Of a stretch of 64,000 nt of DNA, positions 38,850-46,874 are shown piece after piece. How positions within the stretch are numbered: the stretch's first letter is position 1; the number at the start of each line of letters is the position of its first letter. The DNA is from Candidatus Thiodubiliella endoseptemdiera (GTDB taxonomy: Bacteria; Pseudomonadota; Gammaproteobacteria; PS1; Pseudothioglobaceae), in NCBI GenBank assembly GCA_013416635.1, contig JACCHT010000002.1:558001-622000 (forward strand), written 5' to 3'. The notes under the pieces were generated by a model. That model had not been told where the DNA came from. It worked only from the letters and a program-made list of their open reading frames with translations, and did not search any database. The translations under genes and the position numbers were made by a program.

Positions 38850-39785
38850 CTAATTATTCTTTAATTGTGAAAGTGCTTCTATCTCTTGTGCCATGTGTAG
38901 TGCATTCTTACTTCTGAAAGATAAATTTGAATAATTTTTTAAATAAGAGAATTCTGACTGGTCAAGTTCTTGTATAGCCTCAAAAGCATCGAACGCATCA
39001 TTATTAAACCCCTCAATGACACCATTCTTTAGCATTAGCAGGTAATCATATGTATCGTGTAATGCTGTTTTAAGGTTGGTAACAGCACCATGACCAGGTA
39101 TTACAATATGGGGTTTTATATTATCTCTTAAATATGCCAATGTTTTAATCCAATGTAGCCCTCCATTGGGTTGTACACCTAATAAGCGTTGAGAAAATAT
39201 TATATCCCCTGTAAATACAATACCCTGCTTTTTTAAAATGACAAAAATATCGCCTTTTGTGTGGCCTCCACCCGTATAGAGCAAGGTTATCTGCTTATCC
39301 TTTATAGGTAGTTGATAGCTTGTTTTGAATGTTTTATTGGGAAAGACTGGAGCAGTATCTTCAAATTTATCTTTAATATTTTTTTGCCATAGAAAATTGA
39401 AAATCTTTTCTTTCAATCATATCGGCTTTACAGGCTTCAGAAGCAATGATTGTTACCCCTAGCTTATTAAAATAACTATTTCCTATCCAGCGATGATCTT
39501 GGCCTCCTGTATTTATTACCCATTTAACAGGCTTGGAAGTTACTTTTTTAATTGCCTGATGAATCGCTTTTGCATCTGCAATACTTCCACCTGCATCAAT
39601 AACGACAACACCCTCGTTAGTAATGATAAAGCCAGATGTCATATTGTGACCCAAGTTCGCTTCGGATCGTTGACCTAAATCTCCAACCAAAGCATAGACA
39701 TCATCAGTAACTTTAACCGTTTCAAAAGCAAAGCCTGAAAGCTAAAGGCAAGTATTCCTAATAGTATAAATTTCAATATATTCAT
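38850..39785 (-). pseudogene. secreted metallo-beta-lactamase-fold hydrolase, two frameshifts
   Basis: Starts MNILKFILLGILAFSFQA, a signal peptide, then shifts near 39735 into VTDDVYALVGDLGQRSEANL. A conserved but altered metal site is INTGGQDHRWIGNSYF, where the usual HxHxDH is replaced by GGQDH. A second shift near 39410 leads to TGGGHTKGDIFV, FTGDIIF and IVIPGHG, the later MBL metal motifs. The fold resembles SoxH-like or quinoprotein-relay MBL proteins. Both the frameshifts and the odd first metal motif argue for reduced or lost activity. The start codon is 4 nt from a MITE. Confidence 0.7.
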
Positions 39786-39788
39786 CTT

Positions 39789-39947
39789 GAGACCTTTGCA
39801 TAAATAGGGATGATTAGCAAAATGACAGATTTTATTAAATTGGAAATTTTTTAAATCCACTCCTAGCAGGGCTAAGGGTGTTTTTAAAAGTTTGTAATTT
39901 GATGAAAGATAGCGTTTTGATGATTATTCATATTTATGCAAAGGATC
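39789..39947 (-). mobile_element. MITE-like palindromic element, copy 7
   Basis: About 159 bp, with the left end changed (GGATC in place of GGTCTC) and a base lost in an A run. The duplication is imperfect (ATCTT and ATCTA). It lies three bases upstream of the MBL gene start, so its outward end AAAGG becomes the only ribosome-binding-like sequence there. Confidence 0.85.
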
Positions 39948-40014
39948 ATCTACTATTCTCGAATTTGAGGAAAGTTCGCTCCTATTTTAGTGCATCAAAA
40001 ATAATTTATACTTT

Positions 40015-40446
40015 TTAATTAACCGTAAATGCTGCGTGGCAAGCCAAACAATTGCGCATTAACTCGCCTGTCAATTCTGCCAAATCTTTCAACTCATCTG
40101 CATCATTTTCATCTACCTCTGCCGCATTAATCGCCAATGCTTCAAATAGCATATGCGTTGGCCCGCCAATTTGCTCAAACGATACAGGTGTCTTATCTTT
40201 GACAGACTGAGGTGTTGCTCTCGCCATGCGATTACCAGAATAGCGCGCTGCTTTGATAATCATGGCTTTATTTCCAGTACCAATACCGAGTGTAATTTGC
40301 TGAATACTGGTTAGCATTTGTCTCATTTCACTCAGAAATTCTGCTTTTTCTGCATCGTTAAAGCCTAAGTGATAACGATTGTCTGTTGAAGCCTTTGTGA
40401 TTCCCAACATGCTCATCAATACCAAAAATAAAATTGTTCTTTTCAC
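40015..40446 (-). CDS. cytochrome c'-like periplasmic c-type cytochrome
   Basis: 143 residues with a signal peptide (MKRTILFLVLMSMLGITKA). A single heme motif CLACH lies near the C-terminus, inside a helical domain, which is the cytochrome c' arrangement. Such proteins bind NO or other small ligands or carry electrons. An FNR-like palindrome lies about 80 nt upstream, and the adjacent gene upstream encodes a CRP/FNR regulator on the same strand, so control by oxygen or NO stress is likely. Confidence 0.75.
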   Translation of the reverse strand: MKRTILFLVLMSMLGITKASTDNRYHLGFNDAEKAEFLSEMRQMLTSIQQITLGIGTGNKAMIIKAARYSGNRMARATPQSVKDKTPVSFEQIGGPTHMLFEALAINAAEVDENDADELKDLAELTGELMRNCLACHAAFTVN

Positions 40447-40522
40447 TTTGCTTTCCCTATAAAAAAGTTTGCCAAAACTTAACTAATAAAAACGCATTGT
40501 ACGATAATTTTAATTATTAGAC

Positions 40523-40538
40523 TATGATTTAAATCATA
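40523..40538. promoter_or_regulatory. FNR-like palindrome upstream of the cytochrome gene
   Basis: TATGATTTAAATCATA is a perfect 16-bp palindrome. Its core TGAT-N4-ATCA matches the FNR/DNR-type consensus TTGAT-N4-ATCAA except at the outer bases. It overlaps the stop of the regulator gene and lies 77-92 nt before the cytochrome start. Confidence 0.6.
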
Positions 40539-41100
40539 CTAATTTAATAAACTGCGCTTCTCGAATAATCCTGCCTTCTTGCTCTAATATTTTTAAGGTG
40601 CGGTAAAAAGTTTCGTGCGCTAAACCAAGTTTCTGTGCCATATCTTTGAGAGAATACGAGAAATATAATTTAGATTCTTGGTTTACTTCAGAAAGTAGGA
40701 ATGCCCATACTCTGTCATAAGCACTATTAATACTTTTAATCTCATTCAATAGCCTCAAATCTCGTACTTGCTGAGCGTTAATTTTTAACAACTCTATGGC
40801 ATATTTTGGATGAGATTTCAAATACGCCAAAACCTCATCTTTAGAAAAAGATAATATTGTGGATAAATTATCACAAATTGCATTACAATGGTATTCATCA
40901 GAAAATAACGACGCTTCAGCAAAAGTTTCTTGTGAATAAGCAATATGAATAACCAAAGGTTGTCCTTCTATTGTATCTCGTACTAATTTAATCCTACCCT
41001 TTTCAAGAAAAAATAACCGCTCAATATTTGCACCTTGGTGAAATAAACATTCCCCTTTCTTTAAATTCAGTATTTGATATTGAATATTATTTTTAAACAT
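40534..41100 (-). CDS. CRP/FNR-family transcription regulator
   Basis: 188 residues from ATG 41100 (MFKNNIQYQ; an ATG four codons upstream is also open). It has a cyclic-nucleotide-type sensor domain (LFFLEKGRIKLVRDTIEGQP) and a C-terminal winged helix (YSLKDMAQKLGLAHETFYRT). No Cys cluster for an iron-sulfur centre is visible, so it is closer to DNR/NnrR types than to classical FNR. It probably acts on the palindrome at its own end and on the downstream cytochrome gene. Confidence 0.85.
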   Translation of the reverse strand: MFKNNIQYQILNLKKGECLFHQGANIERLFFLEKGRIKLVRDTIEGQPLVIHIAYSQETFAEASLFSDEYHCNAICDNLSTILSFSKDEVLAYLKSHPKYAIELLKINAQQVRDLRLLNEIKSINSAYDRVWAFLLSEVNQESKLYFSYSLKDMAQKLGLAHETFYRTLKILEQEGRIIREAQFIKLV

Positions 41101-41218
41101 ACTGCCCTGCAACCCAATCTGATGACCAAGTCCATTGAAAATTATAGCCGTCCAACCAGCCCGTTACATCAACTATTTCCTCTCTCACAAGTCCCTTTTT
41201 GGGCGTGCTAGCGGTCGG
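41093..41218 (-). pseudogene. orphan C-terminal coding tail overlapping the regulator start
   Basis: In frame across 41218-41093, a tail of about 41 codons reads TPKKGLVREEIVDVTGWLDG, then YNFQWTWSSDWVAGQYV and a TAA. The stop overlaps the regulator's ATG (ATGTTTAA), as in coupled operon genes. No start belongs to it. The upstream part of this gene is absent and the NYN gene lies there. It looks like the 3' remnant of a gene that once preceded the regulator. Family not recognised. Confidence 0.45.
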
Positions 41219-41231
41219 TTGGAATGATTTG

Positions 41232-41885
41232 TTATGTTTTTTTGTTTCTTGGTAAAGTAGTGTTTAAGCCATCAATATGTTCTTGTAAATCTGCCTTTAT
41301 TACTGTTCTCATTGAATCCAAAACAAATTCTATGCCTTCTCTTCGGGCTAATTTTGCAGCAGGAACAAAATCACTATCACCTGAAATTAACACTATTTTA
41401 TCAACCATTTTTTTGTATGACATAGAGGCAATATCAAGTCCAATTTTCATATCAACACTTTTTTGCTGGGCATAGTAAACAACATCTGCTTCTATTAAAT
41501 CCTTTTTCAACTTTTTAGCAATAAATTTCTTTTCTTTTTTAGGGTCTTTAACCTTCCATCGGGCATTTTTTTCATCAAGCGTTCCTAACCTAAGTGCTAA
41601 ATTTCTTGTTTGTTTTAATTGACTATGTAAATCATTACGAAATATAGCTATTTTTGATTTACTCAAATCAATCAGGTTTTCTGTGAGTGGATGATGTATC
41701 TTTTTTGTAAGCGGAGGACAGTCATAGAAAAATATTCTATAAAGTCGTTCCTCATCTTTAATAATATGTTTTAAACAATGATTTAAGATGTCCTTTCCCA
41801 CCTGCTTACCATCTGTCTGTTCAAAATATTTACGATGTTGTTTTAAATAAAAGTCGCCATCAACCAAAATTGCTACATTTCTCAT
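41232..41885 (-). CDS. NYN-domain protein (LabA/DUF88-like predicted RNase)
   Basis: 217 residues. It starts NVAILVDGDF, the first acidic motif of the NYN/PIN-like fold. Further conserved acidic sites are DVVYYAQQKSVDMKIGLDI and ISGDSDFVPAAKLARREG. The family includes predicted endoribonucleases. It is intact and stands alone. An attenuator-like hairpin with a T8 tract precedes it on the same strand. Confidence 0.85.
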   Translation of the reverse strand: MRNVAILVDGDFYLKQHRKYFEQTDGKQVGKDILNHCLKHIIKDEERLYRIFFYDCPPLTKKIHHPLTENLIDLSKSKIAIFRNDLHSQLKQTRNLALRLGTLDEKNARWKVKDPKKEKKFIAKKLKKDLIEADVVYYAQQKSVDMKIGLDIASMSYKKMVDKIVLISGDSDFVPAAKLARREGIEFVLDSMRTVIKADLQEHIDGLNTTLPRNKKT

Positions 41886-41907
41886 ATACTCCCTACTATT
41901 AAGAGGT

Positions 41908-41969
41908 TAAAAAAAATCCAGAGGCTTGGCAAAACTCATATTATTTGGTTTTGCTTACTGCTCTGGATT
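41908..41969 (-). terminator. terminator-like hairpin in the leader of the NYN gene
   Basis: AATCCAGAG pairs with CTCTGGATT (9 bp) and, inside it, GCAAAAC pairs with GTTTTGC. On the minus strand the second arm is followed by T8. It sits about 25 nt upstream of the NYN start. It may end the transposase transcript or act as a leader attenuator. Confidence 0.55.
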
Positions 41970-42103
41970 GTGTATGTTGAAACATTATACACTTTAATGT
42001 TTCAGTTCCTGATATTTTTTTAAACATAACGGCGTGGCAATAACCCGGAATAAATGGGGACACGAATAAATGGGAATAAATGGGGACAAATAAATGGGGA
42101 AGA

Positions 42104-42850
42104 AATAAATGGGGACAGGCTACTTTTATCATAGTTTTTTCTTATTTTTTGGTCTTCCTCTAGCCTTTAGAGTTGACAGCAAACCATGCTTCTTTGCCAT
42201 TTTTATAACCCAGTTTTCATTGCCAAGTGGTGCTTGTCTATTAATACTGTTTCTGATTTTATCTATTTCTTTTTGAGTTTGTGGCGTATTGACATATTCC
42301 ACCCAGTTATCTAGTTCTCCATAAGGCTTGTTCAATATCTTTCTATTTCTAAAAACTCTTTCTGATAATGACCCGTATTGCCAATCTTGTGCTGTTTTGC
42401 TTAAATCAGCCCTTAACGCATTAGCCTCTATATAGCGCATCAAAGTTAGATAATAACTGTCTTTTTCAACAATAAAACTTTTAAATCTACCTTGCCAAAT
42501 ATGTCCTGAGGTTTTGTTTTTCTTATGATAATAACGCACATGAGAAGTCATCACCCATTGCATAAATTGACTCAGACTATTTTCACCTTGTGGTACAAGT
42601 AATAAATGAAAGTGATTAGGCATCAGGCAATAGGCGTGTAACTCAATATTCTCTCTTTCTAGCCCTGTTTTTAATAATTTTAGGAAAAACTCGTAATCAT
42701 CCTCATCATCAAAAACTTGCATACGCATATTTCCTCTATTGATAATATGATAGATTCCGCCTTGGGTTTGACCTCTTGGTATGCGTGGCATTTTAGTGTT
42801 GGGGTAAAAGTGGGGAATTATATCATAAAAAGTAGCCTGTCCCCATTATT
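42104..42850 (-). mobile_element. REP-associated (RAYT) element, copy 1
   Basis: About 747 bp. The ends are inverted: AATAAATGGGGACAGGCTAC on the left, and on the right its reverse, GTAGCCTGTCCCCATTATT. Left of it (42047-42104) are four to five extra short units of the form AATAAATGGGGACA. It carries a complete transposase gene. Its right end lies directly against the truncated sucD copy. Confidence 0.8.
42129..42791 (-). CDS. REP-associated tyrosine transposase (IS200/Y1-like), intact
   Basis: 220 residues. The fold is that of TnpA_REP proteins: start MPRIPRGQTQGGIYHIINRG, the HUH motif in LMPNHFHLLLVPQG, and the segment SGHIWQGRFKSFIVEKDSYY. A basic tail (ARGRPKNKKKL) follows. These enzymes move or fix REP palindromes, and the flanking GGGGACA repeats would be their substrates. 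A near-identical copy lies at 44775-45460. Confidence 0.9.
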   Translation of the reverse strand: MPRIPRGQTQGGIYHIINRGNMRMQVFDDEDDYEFFLKLLKTGLERENIELHAYCLMPNHFHLLLVPQGENSLSQFMQWVMTSHVRYYHKKNKTSGHIWQGRFKSFIVEKDSYYLTLMRYIEANALRADLSKTAQDWQYGSLSERVFRNRKILNKPYGELDNWVEYVNTPQTQKEIDKIRNSINRQAPLGNENWVIKMAKKHGLLSTLKARGRPKNKKKL

Positions 42851-42851
42851 C

Positions 42852-43110
42852 CCTCATTACGGTCGGAGAAATTGGCGGTTCTGCCGAAGAAGAAGCGGAA
42901 TATATTCAATCTCATGTTTCTAAACCTGTAGTGTCTTACATCGCAGGGCTTAGCGCCCCACAAGGCAAACGCATGGGTCACGCCGGTGCCGTCATTAGTG
43001 CTGGCTCAGGCAAAGCGATTGATAAAATCAACGCCTTAGAAAAAGTCGGTGTCGCAGTCTCCCCCACCCCTGCCACCATGGGAGAAACATTGGTGGCACT
43101 ACTCAAATGA
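42852..43110 (+). pseudogene. truncated second copy of the sucD 3' end
   Basis: The frame reads [20 protein letters not shown], then [18 protein letters not shown] and ends [10 protein letters not shown] with TGA. It matches residues about 205-290 of SucD, with one codon missing and moderate base differences. It begins exactly at the transposase element. Its stop overlaps the start of the next gene as ATGA, which probably shows the ancestral sucD 3' end. Confidence 0.9.
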
Positions 43111-43889
43111 AAAAACCCATTGTTGTCCTAGGTATCGGCGAACTCGGCAGTGTATTTTCTCGTGCTTTTTTAAAGAATAATTACCCTGTTTACCCCATTA
43201 CTCGCCAAACTGATATTAGTGCGTTAGCCAATACCATTGATCCAGAGTTAATTTTGGTTTGCACCGCAGAAGCCGATTTACAAAAAGCACTTTATCGCAT
43301 TCCCAAACAATGGAAAGACAGAGTAGTGCTAATGCAAAATGAACTGTTGCCACGAGATTGGCAAGCACATAATTTCACCCATCCCACCATAATTTCAGTT
43401 TGGTTTGAAAAGAAAAAGGGAATGGATTCTAAAGTCCTAATCTCATCCCCCGCCTTTGGTGCTAAAGCAAAAATATTAGTGGAATCACTGGCATTGATTG
43501 ATATTCCTGCCAATATAATCGCCAATGAAGACGAATTATTATTTGAATTGGTGCTAAAAAACCTCTACATTTTAACCACCAATATTGCAGGATTAACACT
43601 TAAAACAGGTGCCAATGTAGAGAATTTACGCAACCATCATTTGGACTTAATGCGTGCCGTATCAAGCGATATATTAACACTGCAAAGCGCCCTCACCAAC
43701 AAATCATTTAACAAAAACAAATTAGAACAAGGTATGATGAAAGCCTTTGAAGGCGACCTAGCACACCAATGTATGGGTCGCTCCGCCCCTGGTAGGCTAA
43801 AACGCACACTTGAATTGGCAAAAACACTGAACTTATCTGTGCCCACCTTGAAAGATATTGCCGATCAAAATCCAAACCTTATTTTTTAA
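43107..43889 (+). CDS. NAD-binding (ketopantoate-reductase-like) protein, copy 2
   Basis: 260 residues, closely similar throughout to the protein at 36479-37246. It shares [34 protein letters not shown] and HQCMGRSAP, and has a slightly longer C-terminus (DQNPNLIF). Here the gene still overlaps the sucD tail (ATGA), so it was probably the last gene of a sucCD operon. The enzyme function is not certain. Its 3' end overlaps the convergent membrane-protein gene by 11 bp. Confidence 0.65.
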   Translation: MKKPIVVLGIGELGSVFSRAFLKNNYPVYPITRQTDISALANTIDPELILVCTAEADLQKALYRIPKQWKDRVVLMQNELLPRDWQAHNFTHPTIISVWFEKKKGMDSKVLISSPAFGAKAKILVESLALIDIPANIIANEDELLFELVLKNLYILTTNIAGLTLKTGANVENLRNHHLDLMRAVSSDILTLQSALTNKSFNKNKLEQGMMKAFEGDLAHQCMGRSAPGRLKRTLELAKTLNLSVPTLKDIADQNPNLIF

Positions 43890-44643
43890 AAAAACGACAA
43901 TAATCTTTAAATACTGACTCCTGTTTAATACCTTCTTTATAGGATTTTATCCCCCTAATAACAACATTTTTCCAACGCATAATAGCGTGGCATTGATAGA
44001 GTTTTGATGTGATTGCATTTATTTGCACTAAAAATAATCGATGCGGTTGTCCGGATAAAAACTCTGCAAGAAAGCCAATAGGAAGCAAGGCAATTACTCT
44101 GAATAACCCAAGTTTTTTTAATGTTGCTATACTCATAGGTGCAAATTGACCGCTATTATCAATTAAAAACGGAGGTAACGGCTCAAAGAAATGACCAATA
44201 ACGCGTAAAGCAGCACTCAGTATTGTCCATAGCATTAAATATTGTATGTGATTGTCAAAAAGAGTCAGCAGAACCATTAATATTGTTGCTAATATCAAAT
44301 TGGCTAAAATTGCGAATTTAAATTCCTTGATTAAGAAAGTTTGAACAACAAAAAGCAACAAGGCTATAAACAAAAATCCACTCCATAAATCATTCAGAAT
44401 CAACAGCCATGCAAACGCATCTACAAAAATAGAATAATGAATCACTCTATTAACAACATTCCTATGTAACGCAACATAAGCAATAGATTGAAAATCTAAT
44501 TGAATGTTTTTATTGGGCCAAAATGCAGTAAAAAATGGCAAAATTCTGCCTATTATTTTGGGTGGAATTACCAGACATAGTATAAAAAGAATGCAGGCGA
44601 AAGTCAGGCAAACAAACCAAATAATATTTATATTTTCCATCAT
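43879..44643 (-). CDS. polytopic membrane protein of unknown function
   Basis: 254 residues with about six membrane helices (for example WFVCLTFACILFILCLVIPP, AIALLLFVVQTFLI-like and ILATILMVLLTLF). The segment LRVIGHFFEPLPPFL lies on a loop. The C-terminal 60 residues are cytoplasmic and basic. The family is not recognised. It lies between two RAYT elements, convergent with the NAD-binding gene. Confidence 0.6.
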   Translation of the reverse strand: MMENINIIWFVCLTFACILFILCLVIPPKIIGRILPFFTAFWPNKNIQLDFQSIAYVALHRNVVNRVIHYSIFVDAFAWLLILNDLWSGFLFIALLLFVVQTFLIKEFKFAILANLILATILMVLLTLFDNHIQYLMLWTILSAALRVIGHFFEPLPPFLIDNSGQFAPMSIATLKKLGLFRVIALLPIGFLAEFLSGQPHRLFLVQINAITSKLYQCHAIMRWKNVVIRGIKSYKEGIKQESVFKDYCRFFKK

Positions 44644-44774
44644 AACTTATTACCCCAATCCAAAAATAGAAATCATTCTTTTTAATGCCCCCTTGAGGGG
44701 TACAAACCTAGCACCACCCTTTGCCCCGTCTGAAAATAAATGGGAAATAAATGGGGACATAAATGGGGACAGAC

Positions 44775-45510
44775 ATAAATGGGGACAGGCTACTTTTATC
44801 ATAGTTTTTTCTTATTTTTTGGTCTTCCTCTAGCCTTTAGAGTTGACAGCAAACCATGCTTCTTTGCCATTTTTATAACCCAGTTTTCATTGCCAAGTGG
44901 TGCTTGTCTATTAATACTGTTTCTGATTTTATCTATTTCTTTTTGAGTTTGTGGCGTATTGACATATTCCACCCAGTTATCTAGTTCTCCATAAGCTTGT
45001 TCAATATCTTTCTATTTCTAAAAACTCTTTCTGATAATGACCCGTATTGCCAATCTTGTGCTGTTTTGCTTAAATCAGCCCTTAACGCATTAGCCTCTAT
45101 ATAGCGCATCAAAGTTAGATAATAACTGTCTTTTTCAACAATAAAACTTTTAAATCTACCTTGCCAAATATGTCCTGAGGTTTTGTTTTTCTTATGATAA
45201 TAACGCACATGAGAAGTCATCACCCATTGCATAAATTTACTCAGACTATTTTCACCTTGTGGTACAAGTAATAAATGAAAGTGATTAGGCATTAGACAAT
45301 AGGCGTGTAACTCAATATTCTCTCTTTCTAGCCCTGTTTTTAATAATTTTAGGAAAAACTCGTAATCATCCTCATCATCAAAAACTTGCATACGCATATT
45401 TCCTCTATTGATAATATGATAGATTCCGCCTTGGGTTTGACCTCTTGGTATGCGTGGCATTTTAGTGTTGGGGTAAAAGTGGATATATCATAAAAGTAGC
45501 CTGTCCCAAT
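44775..45510 (-). mobile_element. REP-associated (RAYT) element, copy 2
   Basis: Nearly identical to the element at 42104-42850 and in the same orientation. Both flanks carry additional GGGGACA units: AAATGGGGACA-type on the left (44732-44775) and TGTCCCCATTATAT-type on the right (45510-45570). Its right end replaces the C-terminal part of the zinc-ribbon gene. Confidence 0.8.
44797..45460 (-). pseudogene. REP-associated tyrosine transposase, one-base frameshift
   Basis: Same protein as at 42129-42791 up to RNRKILNK, where a GG-to-G loss at about 44994 gives LMEN and a stop, so 159 residues remain in frame. The downstream DNA still encodes the rest in the shifted frame. The HUH motif is intact, but the C-terminal ~60 residues are lost. 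The two copies differ by only a few bases, so the split is recent or an error. Confidence 0.85.
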
Positions 45511-45559
45511 TATATGCATGTCCCCATTATATGCATTATATGTTGTCCCCATTATATCC

Positions 45560-45960
45560 CTTTTGTTAAATTTTGCTGAGCCGTGATGAAAATGTTCAGA
45601 AAGAGGCTCTTCTGTATAGTGAATAACTTCACCAATTTCAGGGTCTGTTACTTTTTCAAAATATTTATCATTATCTTTATCTATAATTCTATCTTTAAGC
45701 ATCCATTTCCCATCATTTTTCCTTAATTCATCGCCATGAAAAAATTTATATCTAGGATTTTTTTTTGAATTATATTTTTTATTTTTGACTTTTCCTTTAA
45801 TGTTTTTTTTAAAAGAAAAATTATCTACAATATTGATTGTGGTAGTTGTACGGTTTGAGTCACATTTGGGACATATTTTTTTTGTAAAACTACTCCAATT
45901 TCTTGGTAAGTCTGTATCACAATTAGAACATTTTATTGTCAAATCCACTTCACTTTCCAT
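45560..45960 (-). pseudogene. zinc-ribbon protein truncated by the RAYT element
   Basis: The native part (about 134 residues) starts with a zinc ribbon: CSNCDTDLP and CPKCDSNRT at about residues 10-36. A basic stretch (KGKVKNKKYNSKKNP) follows, then a conserved end EEPLSEHFHHGSAKFNK near its natural C-terminus. The open frame runs on into the mobile element to about 45349. The native stop is likely just beyond HGSAKFNK. Function unknown. A small hairpin (46026-46048) lies upstream. Confidence 0.6.
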
Positions 45961-46025
45961 TTTGTATGCCTAACTATTATTATAAGGACATATTTCCCTA
46001 TATTCCGATATTAAAAATAAAATCC

Positions 46026-46048
46026 TGTAAAAATGTTGTATTTTTACA
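46026..46048. promoter_or_regulatory. inverted repeat upstream of the zinc-ribbon gene
   Basis: TGTAAAAAT and ATTTTTACA (9 bp) flank GTTGT, about 65 nt before the gene start. It could be an operator or hairpin. Apart from this, 45961-46259 holds nothing else I can support. Confidence 0.35.
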
Positions 46049-46259
46049 ACTCCATTGGTCTAAAACTAGATTTTTACTTGATATACGATATTGCAAGTAA
46101 AAGTATTTCTTACATGAACTTAACTTGTTAATATTGACAGTTATGATAACAGAAATAATAACTATCGGCAAAAAAAATGTGGGTGTTGTGCCATTTATAC
46201 AAACAACTACATCAAATAACGCCAACCCTATTCATTTTAAATAACTTTAAAAATCAGCA

Positions 46260-46874
46260 TTAGGTCAATATATTGACGCTTCCTGCGCCTTGGCGGATAA
46301 TGTCAATGTCGCCTGAAGATAAGTCAATTACTGTGGTGGGTTCTGGTGGGCAGTAACCGCCGTCAATGATGATATCCACCTTGTTTTCTAATGCTTCACG
46401 CACATCGTTAATATCATAAAATTCATATCCTTCAAGAATTAAAGAGACGCTCATTAACGGCGTATCAAGTAACTCAAGAATAGCTTGCACCACACTATGT
46501 GCAGGTATTCTCAAGCCAATGGTTTTTTTCTTAGGATGTAATAAGCGTTTTGGCACATCAGATGTGCCTTGCAGAATAAAGGTATAAGCACCTGGTAGAA
46601 TTTTTTTCAATAGACGAAAGGCATTATTATCCAGTTTGGCGTATTCGCCAATGTGTGAAAGATTGCGCATCATCAAAGTAAAGTCGTGGTGCTTGGATAG
46701 GTTTCGAATTTTTTTAATGCGTTCCAATCCGTCCTTATTGCCGAGTGCTGTGCCTAACGCATAGCCCGAATCAGTCGGGTAAGCAATCACCCCGCCTGTA
46801 TTGAGTACATCCACGACTTGTTTGAGCAAACGAGCCTGTGGATTTTGTGGGTGAATTTCTAGCAGTTTTGCCAT
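46260..46874 (-). CDS. YciO/Sua5/YrdC-family protein
   Basis: 204 residues with the YrdC fold: GGVIAYPTDSGYALGT (KxR/ST-rich nucleotide-binding loop region), LTLMMRNLSH-like and IGLRIPAHSVVQAIL, then TTVIDLSSGDIDIIRQGAG near the end. TsaC/Sua5 members make threonylcarbamoyl-AMP for the t6A tRNA modification; YciO-type members are paralogues of less certain role. The N-terminal LLEIHPQNPQARLL favours YciO. Full length. Downstream of the antitoxin gene with no gap, so probably co-transcribed. Confidence 0.85.
   Translation of the reverse strand: MAKLLEIHPQNPQARLLKQVVDVLNTGGVIAYPTDSGYALGTALGNKDGLERIKKIRNLSKHHDFTLMMRNLSHIGEYAKLDNNAFRLLKKILPGAYTFILQGTSDVPKRLLHPKKKTIGLRIPAHSVVQAILELLDTPLMSVSLILEGYEFYDINDVREALENKVDIIIDGGYCPPEPTTVIDLSSGDIDIIRQGAGSVNILT

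Noticed and set aside
42047-42117. Short repeated AATAAATGGGGACA units as a possible CRISPR array
   Set aside because: Units are only about 12-16 bp, with almost no spacers, and flank a REP transposase. No cas gene is present. They are REP-like units.
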